This document shows positions 59,250 through 64,000 of a DNA stretch of 64,000 nucleotides, one piece after another. Source of the stretch: Austropuccinia psidii (lineage: Eukaryota > Basidiomycota > Pucciniomycetes > Pucciniales > Sphaerophragmiaceae); contig JALGQZ010000004.1 in NCBI GenBank assembly GCA_023105745.1, forward strand, positions 35,721,937 through 35,785,936, read 5' to 3'. The notes below the pieces were generated by a model. The model did no database searches, was not told the DNA's origin, and was given only the letters and a program-made list of their open reading frames with translations. Numbering within the stretch: position 1 is the stretch's first letter; every line of letters begins with the position of its first letter. The position numbers and the translations under genes are program-made.

Positions 59250-60582
59250 CTTTTCCCTGGCTGGGAAATTTGCCTGATGGTTGGGTAAGCTTGTTTTGAG
59301 GCCTTTTGAAACAGGACTCAAGACTATGCTTCCCACCACAATAGGTACATAAAACCTCCTTGATTCTTCTTTCTGTTTCAGAATTCATCAACTTGAAATC
59401 TTTATTCAATAAAGAAGAATGGGGCTTGTCCCTCTTCTAAAATTTCTTCTTGTTCTTTTGACTTGAGCTTGAAGAATTTTGAGGATGAAAAGAATTTTAT
59501 TTTGAGGCTTCTGTCTTCCTCTCTTGATGATGACTCTTTTCATTTTGCCTGTCATGGTACCTGGTATCAAGTTCCAGGGTAATATCCATTAAGTCTTGAA
59601 GAGAGTAAATTCTTGAAGGATGGGCGGCCAATTGATCCCAAATCCTGGATGGCAATCCCTTCCTTAAATGATGAATAAGAGCCCTTTCACCCCAATCTCC
59701 AATTTGTGAAACCAAAATTCTGAAATCAGGTATGTATAAAGAAATATGGCCACCTTCTTTCATTCTTAGAGAATCTAACTCTGCTTCAGATTTTCTAACC
59801 TTATTTGGGTCCCCAAATAAAGTAAATAGTTGAGATTCAAATAAGTTCAAAGAACTGAGAAGGTAATTTGAGTCTTGATTGGTGAGATTGGAGAGATAAG
59901 GCTCAATCCATTTTGCAGCCCTGCCAATGAGAAATGAAGTGGCATAGAGAAATTTCTTTCTGTCTTGAGAGAAATTTGCCAAATCATTATGAAAAATCAA
60001 TTGACAAGACTGAATGAAACTTCTAACTTTGAAGGGCTGAGTGCCATCAAAGCATTCTCGTGCCTCCATAGATGGAGTCTTGAAGGCTGGTGATCTTGAT
60101 GCTTCATAGGATGAAACTGCTTGAAGATTGACCATAATCTGAGTCATTTGCTGCATAATGGCCAATAAGGATGGTTCAGACTGATGAGAGACGGGCTGAT
60201 TAGACAGGGCTGGAGTTGGCCCTCCAGTACCTTGGGATTCCCCCACAAGAGCAGGGACACCTTCAGTACCATCAGACCCTTCCTCTTCCACAGAATTCTC
60301 CTCCTCCTCTTCACCATCTTCACCTGGATCTTTGAGACTGGTCCTTGAAAGTCCTGGGAATCCGCCAACTACTCCTTAGAATGAACTTGATCTTCTTGGA
60401 ACTCTTCCATCCTTCCTGGATGGTGCTGCTCCTTCCACAGTTGGTCCTTTGTCTAAATGGGCCCTCAGTTGAGGAACTCCTGGGGTACTGTCAAGATGAG
60501 CTCTTGGAGTTGGAGTAAGAACAGCTTGAGTTCTGGCCTGAGATCTTGTCTGCCTTGCAGGAGGTGAGTGTTGGATGGGCAT
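59250..60582 (-). pseudogene. C gag
   Basis: ATG at 60580-60582 gives MPIQHSPPARQTRSQ. One TAA at 60376-60378 interrupts, after which the same frame stays open to 59497 with the retrotransposon gag domain (FLIGRAAKWIEPYLSN...FTLFGDPNKVRKSEAELDSLRMKEGG...IGDWGERALIHHLRKGLPS). The knuckle at about 59305-59355 is intact: CTYCGGKHSLESC (CX2CX3HX4C). This is the best-preserved B/C gag in the window. Confidence 0.86.
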
Positions 60583-61366
60583 GATTTCAGGATAAAAATG
60601 AAACAAAATGAACAATAATCAATATTTGAAGATAAAAACTTGAGGTAATTTGAAATAAAGCTTCAAGTCAAAAGTCAAAATCAATCTTGAAGAAAATCAA
60701 TAAATCAAAATGAGATATTCAGGTAAATCAATCAATTAAATATCAAATTAAAGCTTTAAGGCAATGAATCAAATAAGTCAAAATGAAAACTTCAGGAAAA
60801 TCAATCAATCAATGTCAAATGAGATCTTGAAGTCAATAAATCAATAAGTAAAATCAATCAAAATCAAAATCTTGCAAAATCAATTAATCACTCAAATGAA
60901 TTCTTGATGTGAAAAATCAGAAAAATCAATGAAATCTTCAGGTTGCTCAATTTTCTTGAGGTTAATATCAATTTATGTCAGATCTATCAATCAAATAAAA
61001 ATCAAGTTATTTCTTCTTTAAAAATAAAAATTCTTGAAGAATGAATCACATATCAATCTTGATGTGAAGAATGTGTCTGAATAACTTAATGAAAAATTTG
61101 AAAATCAAATAAAAATTGAGATTACTCCTGAATTATGAATGAATTAAAATTGATGATTTAAGATGAGATTTAAAAAAGAGAAACCAAAAAAAATTGGGTC
61201 AGCTTTCAATTTTCAAAATGAAGAATGAATGAGAGAAAATTGAGAGGTGACAACAAATCATAAGCCTCATAAGCATTAGAGAGTCATAATTTCAATGAAA
61301 TGAGTGAATGAAATTATAAAGAAAGAATGAAAAGAATGTAAAGAAGTTATGAGTTAATTAATATAA
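60583..61366 (-). other. C leader, no gene seen
   Basis: AT-rich, with repeated AATCAAT and CTTGAAG-like words. It begins on the minus strand with TTATATTAATTAACTCAT (61349-61366), the same word that follows the B LTRs. That word is complementary to the AGTTAATTAA that follows the LTR hairpin. Confidence 0.55.
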
Positions 61367-62928
61367 TGTCACAGGGGCTCTTGGACAGAAAACCAGAGTG
61401 GCCTGGCACTCAGCAATCAGGGAACTCACTTGGAAGACTCCAAAAGAATAAATAAAATAAAAATGACCAATTGAATTTCTCTAAGAAGAATGCAAGTACA
61501 AAGATGAGATTCAATAACAGAAATGAGAATCCGAAAGGCCAAAGAGCCAACCAAGTAAGTCCTTAATCACTTTTTCAACCTGGCAAAATGAGCAATGGAA
61601 TTAGTAAGGATATGACAACCAAAGATCCATTGACAGGTGAAGAAAGAAAAGAGAAAAGGTGCTAGATGACCCACTTGATGATATCAGTATTCACTTAACA
61701 AAAATTGTAATATAAAGAAACATAAAATAAAATCAAAATATGTTAATTAACTGGGGGGAAAACCCCCCAGGTTCAAAGAAGGCTGGTATATGTGAAAGGT
61801 TGAGAGCTTGACTCCTTCAGGCTGACAAATGGTCTGTATTGAATCCTTGAAGCTGTATTGACAGCCTGATGAAGTATATACCTTTCCAGATTGGGAAATG
61901 AACTGTGTTGAATGATTTTCCCATCATGTATGATTGACATACAGGTCTTGACCAATCCAGACTGTATTTAAATTAATGGGGTTGCCAAGTTGGATTTATG
62001 GATCATTGACACTTGATAACTTGTTTGGAACTTCCTCTTGAATACACCTTGGAAATGAATTGACAGTATTCCCTTGGAGGGAATACTTGAAGTGAGAATA
62101 ACCAATGAATTCCTGATGGGGTCATTGGTCTTTGAGAAATTGCACCTGCACTTGAGCCTTGATTGGTCCTCTGGATGACATGACATTTTGGTGGCTTATG
62201 TAATGTTGAATTACCCCTCTGATCTTTTCACCATTGGATTTCCGGTGAAAAAAGGTGCAGAATGGTGTATAACACCATTTATGACAATTTGAATTGCTGA
62301 AGGGTGAAAGTGGCCAAATGTCCTTGTGAGTGAAGTCAGGAGGATGAGAGTGAAGATTGGCTTTTGGGTGAACTCAAAGGTGAAAAGGTCTTTCTGGGTG
62401 TATTGGCCAATTTTGGGTTTCTGGCCAAACACAGCTTATACATCTTTAAAGCTGTATTTGCGCAAGGTGCACAGAAATGCACAAAATGCACAAAGCTGGA
62501 AATTAAGCCCCAAAAGGCCAGATATGTCCTTTTGGACATATTTCCCATAATACATGAGAAACTGGCATATACAGCTGAATACAGAAAAAATGGGTCAAGT
62601 GTGCCAAAATGCACAAAATGCACAAAAATGTGCAAAAGTGCACAAAACTGTATTTAAAGATTAAAAAGCCAAATACAGGCCTTTGGGCTGTATTTTCCTG
62701 TTGACTGGAAAATACCTGAAAGTGCTCAAAAGCAGAGAATGGCCTGGAAAGGCCTGATGATAGTGAAGGGGCCAGGTTGGCCCCAGGAGTGAAATGAACA
62801 TAAAAGGCCAGAAAAGATGAGATGGCCAATTTGGCCAGTAATTATGGACATGGCCAAGTTGCCATAAGATTGATATGGTGCTGATGTGCCATATGAAGTC
62901 CAGGAGAGTAATTGCCATTGTTGTGAAA
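61367..62928 (-). repeat. 5' LTR of C (1,562 bp)
   Basis: Minus-strand end CCCCTGTGACA at 61367; the start border near 62928 reads TTTCACAAC for TGTCACAAC. Hairpin CTGGGGGG...CCCCCCAG at 61751-61770. The TGCACAAA cluster at 62588-62650 is longer than in the other LTR. Confidence 0.88.
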
Positions 62929-63995
62929 TTTGCTGCCCTACTATTTCTGTCAGCTCTTCTGAACAACCTGGCCTTCAAATCTAGGCCTTCATTCACCATA
63001 TTTGGATACTCTCTGGTAGCCTTGATAGACCAACGTTCCCTTCACTGAAATACTTGGGCAGCAGGAAACAGCAAAGGCAAGCTATCTTCTCTTCTTCTAC
63101 TGGAACCAGCCACAGATTGAAGCTGTTGGGAAGTTACCATGGGAGAATTTCTGGGCTGAGTAATGGGTGAGGGCCTCACTGGTGAAACCAAAGAAGGCCT
63201 GGCAGTGGATGGATTTGGTGAAGGAGGAGGAATAGAGGATGTAATGGTGGAAAGGACTGGTTGTAAATTTCTTGGGGTACTGGGTATTACTTGACTTTGG
63301 AATATTTTGAAAACAGGTTGGGAAGGTGAAGTACTGCATTGGTGTCCAACTGAGTTAAGTACCACCTCAACTTCTTCACCATCTGGCTCATCAGTACCTT
63401 CAAAATCAGGATCAGTGGGTGAATCGGAAAGTCTTCTTATCCTCTTCACCACCCTTTGGTTGTTAATCCTTGAGATGGGAACCTCTGAACTGGAATAAAT
63501 TGGCCCTCTAACATTGGTCCATCTAGCCACCTCCCTCTGCCTCAAACCAGGCACTAATACAAGATATCAGTATCAAAATCAATCAAGATCATCGCCGTAC
63601 TCACATTTGGAATACCCTGAAGCACCATCAGGGGTAGGAGCCTCAGGAACTGGGAGCTCTTTCCCAAAAGGACCATCTTTTTTACTCCAGAGATACCGCC
63701 TGATATTGGAAAGTGGATTCCCTTGACGTTAACAAGGCTTCTTCCCAAAAAGGCATTGATAGAACTTTGAAGAGCAGGGATTATAATGTTGGAAAAATTT
63801 CCTTCCCTTCATCAAGCACTCAGTACAATCAGGATCAAGACCTTCTACTGCCTTGTACCCATCATAGGTTTGGGAGGGATCAAAGTGACCTGAAGAATAC
63901 ATTGACCAAGGGGAACCCACCCAACTGAAGATTCCAGAACCACAAAGGACAGATAGTAGTGCAACAGAAGGGGAGGATTCCATGAGTTCAGTCAT
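62929..63995 (-). pseudogene. Gene H copy 1, main part (Zn2Cys6-like), split by C
   Basis: Starting from ATG at 63995 (MTELMESSPSVALLSVLCGSG), the text has TYDGYKAVEGLDPDC and then a cysteine region at 63731-63835 of the form C-x2-C-x6-F-x10-F-x2-C-x6-C. This is the Zn2Cys6 layout with cysteines 3 and 4 turned into phenylalanine. A TAA follows directly after KKPC (63729). Exon 2 (63553 onward) carries a WTNVRGPIYSSSEVPIS block, an acidic stretch and a long S/P-rich region (IPPPSPNPSTARPS). A TGA lies at 63042, after VFQ. The frame then runs NMVNEGLDLKARLFRRADRNSRAA to the C LTR. It is homologous to H2 throughout. Its function is unknown. Confidence 0.72.
63554..63604 (-). other. Intron of gene H1 (51 bp)
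   Basis: GTGAGTAC at the donor and TCTTGTATTAG at the acceptor. Removing it joins GYSK to LPGLRQREV, matching H2 GHSN...TGSRMRGV, whereas the unspliced frame has stops. TTGATTGAT may hold the branch point. Confidence 0.7.
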
Positions 63996-64000
63996 CTTGG

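Larger units (their letters stand above)
53235..62928 (-). mobile_element. Ty3/gypsy retrotransposon C (9.7 kb), decayed, inside gene H1
   Basis: Full-length structure on the minus strand: 5' LTR 61367-62928, leader, gag, protease, RT, RNase H, integrase, chromodomain, 3' noncoding, polypurine-like tract, 3' LTR 53235-54735. The H1 reading frame is split by it. A clean target duplication is not visible: the left flank is ACTAC, and the right LTR border is mutated (GTGAAA for GTGACA). Confidence 0.9.

Noticed and set aside
53235..62928. Clean target-site duplication for C
   Set aside because: ACTAC on the left has no match at the right border; the right LTR edge is mutated, so no duplication is claimed.
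1..64000. tRNA, rRNA or host housekeeping genes
   Set aside because: Reading both strands I saw no clover-leaf candidate, ribosomal sequence or recognisable host protein; absence is by eye only.

Overview
The window is a eukaryotic, AT-rich, repeat-dominated stretch: nested LTR retrotransposons from end to end. I saw no housekeeping gene, rRNA, tRNA or CRISPR array. Short GT-AG intron signals, Ty3/gypsy elements ending in chromodomains and a fungal-type Zn2Cys6 cysteine pattern point to a fungus. The Gag and Pol wording matches my recollection of the very abundant elements of rust fungi (Pucciniales), most like the myrtle rust Austropuccinia psidii. That species-level call is memory, not something computed here.

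Four retroelement groups can be separated. Group A (long LTRs starting TGTGAGCC, one Gag-Pol frame, YIDD reverse transcriptase) has a decayed minus-strand copy A0 (1-9040) and an intact plus-strand copy A1 (42062-52732). Group A2 (19646-24949 plus 34468-35323) has A-like proteins and the same primer-binding-like sequence but a different LTR, called D here. Groups B and C (LTRs starting TGTCACAG and ending CTGTGACA, YLDD-type reverse transcriptase, C-terminal chromodomain) include B2 (minus, 10704-17349), B1 (plus, 24950-34467), B3 (plus, 35324-42061 continuing at 52733) and C (minus, 53235-62928). A Ty1/copia integrase remnant lies at 18063-19645.

Layout, left to right: A0 carries a C-type solo LTR; a ~110-bp tandem repeat follows; then gene H2, convergent with B2, which carries a D solo LTR; a B-type LTR is fused to the copia remnant; A2 is interrupted first by B1 and then by B3; B3 is interrupted by A1; B3 runs into gene H1 (minus strand), which is split by C. 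Order of insertion: A2 is older than B1 and B3, B3 is older than A1, and H1 is older than C. A1 is the youngest, with equal-length LTRs about 98% identical by eye, a 5-bp duplication GAAAT and an open 1,932-codon Gag-Pol frame.

The most interesting signals are these. (1) A Zn2Cys6-like gene (H) lies tail-to-tail with the 3' end of B elements in two independent copies, so it may be an antisense cargo gene of the element. (2) A second reading frame overlaps the A-type gag and is better conserved than the gag frame itself. (3) All B/C LTRs share a hairpin whose stem varies symmetrically. (4) A module occurs twice in the 3' noncoding region of every B/C copy.
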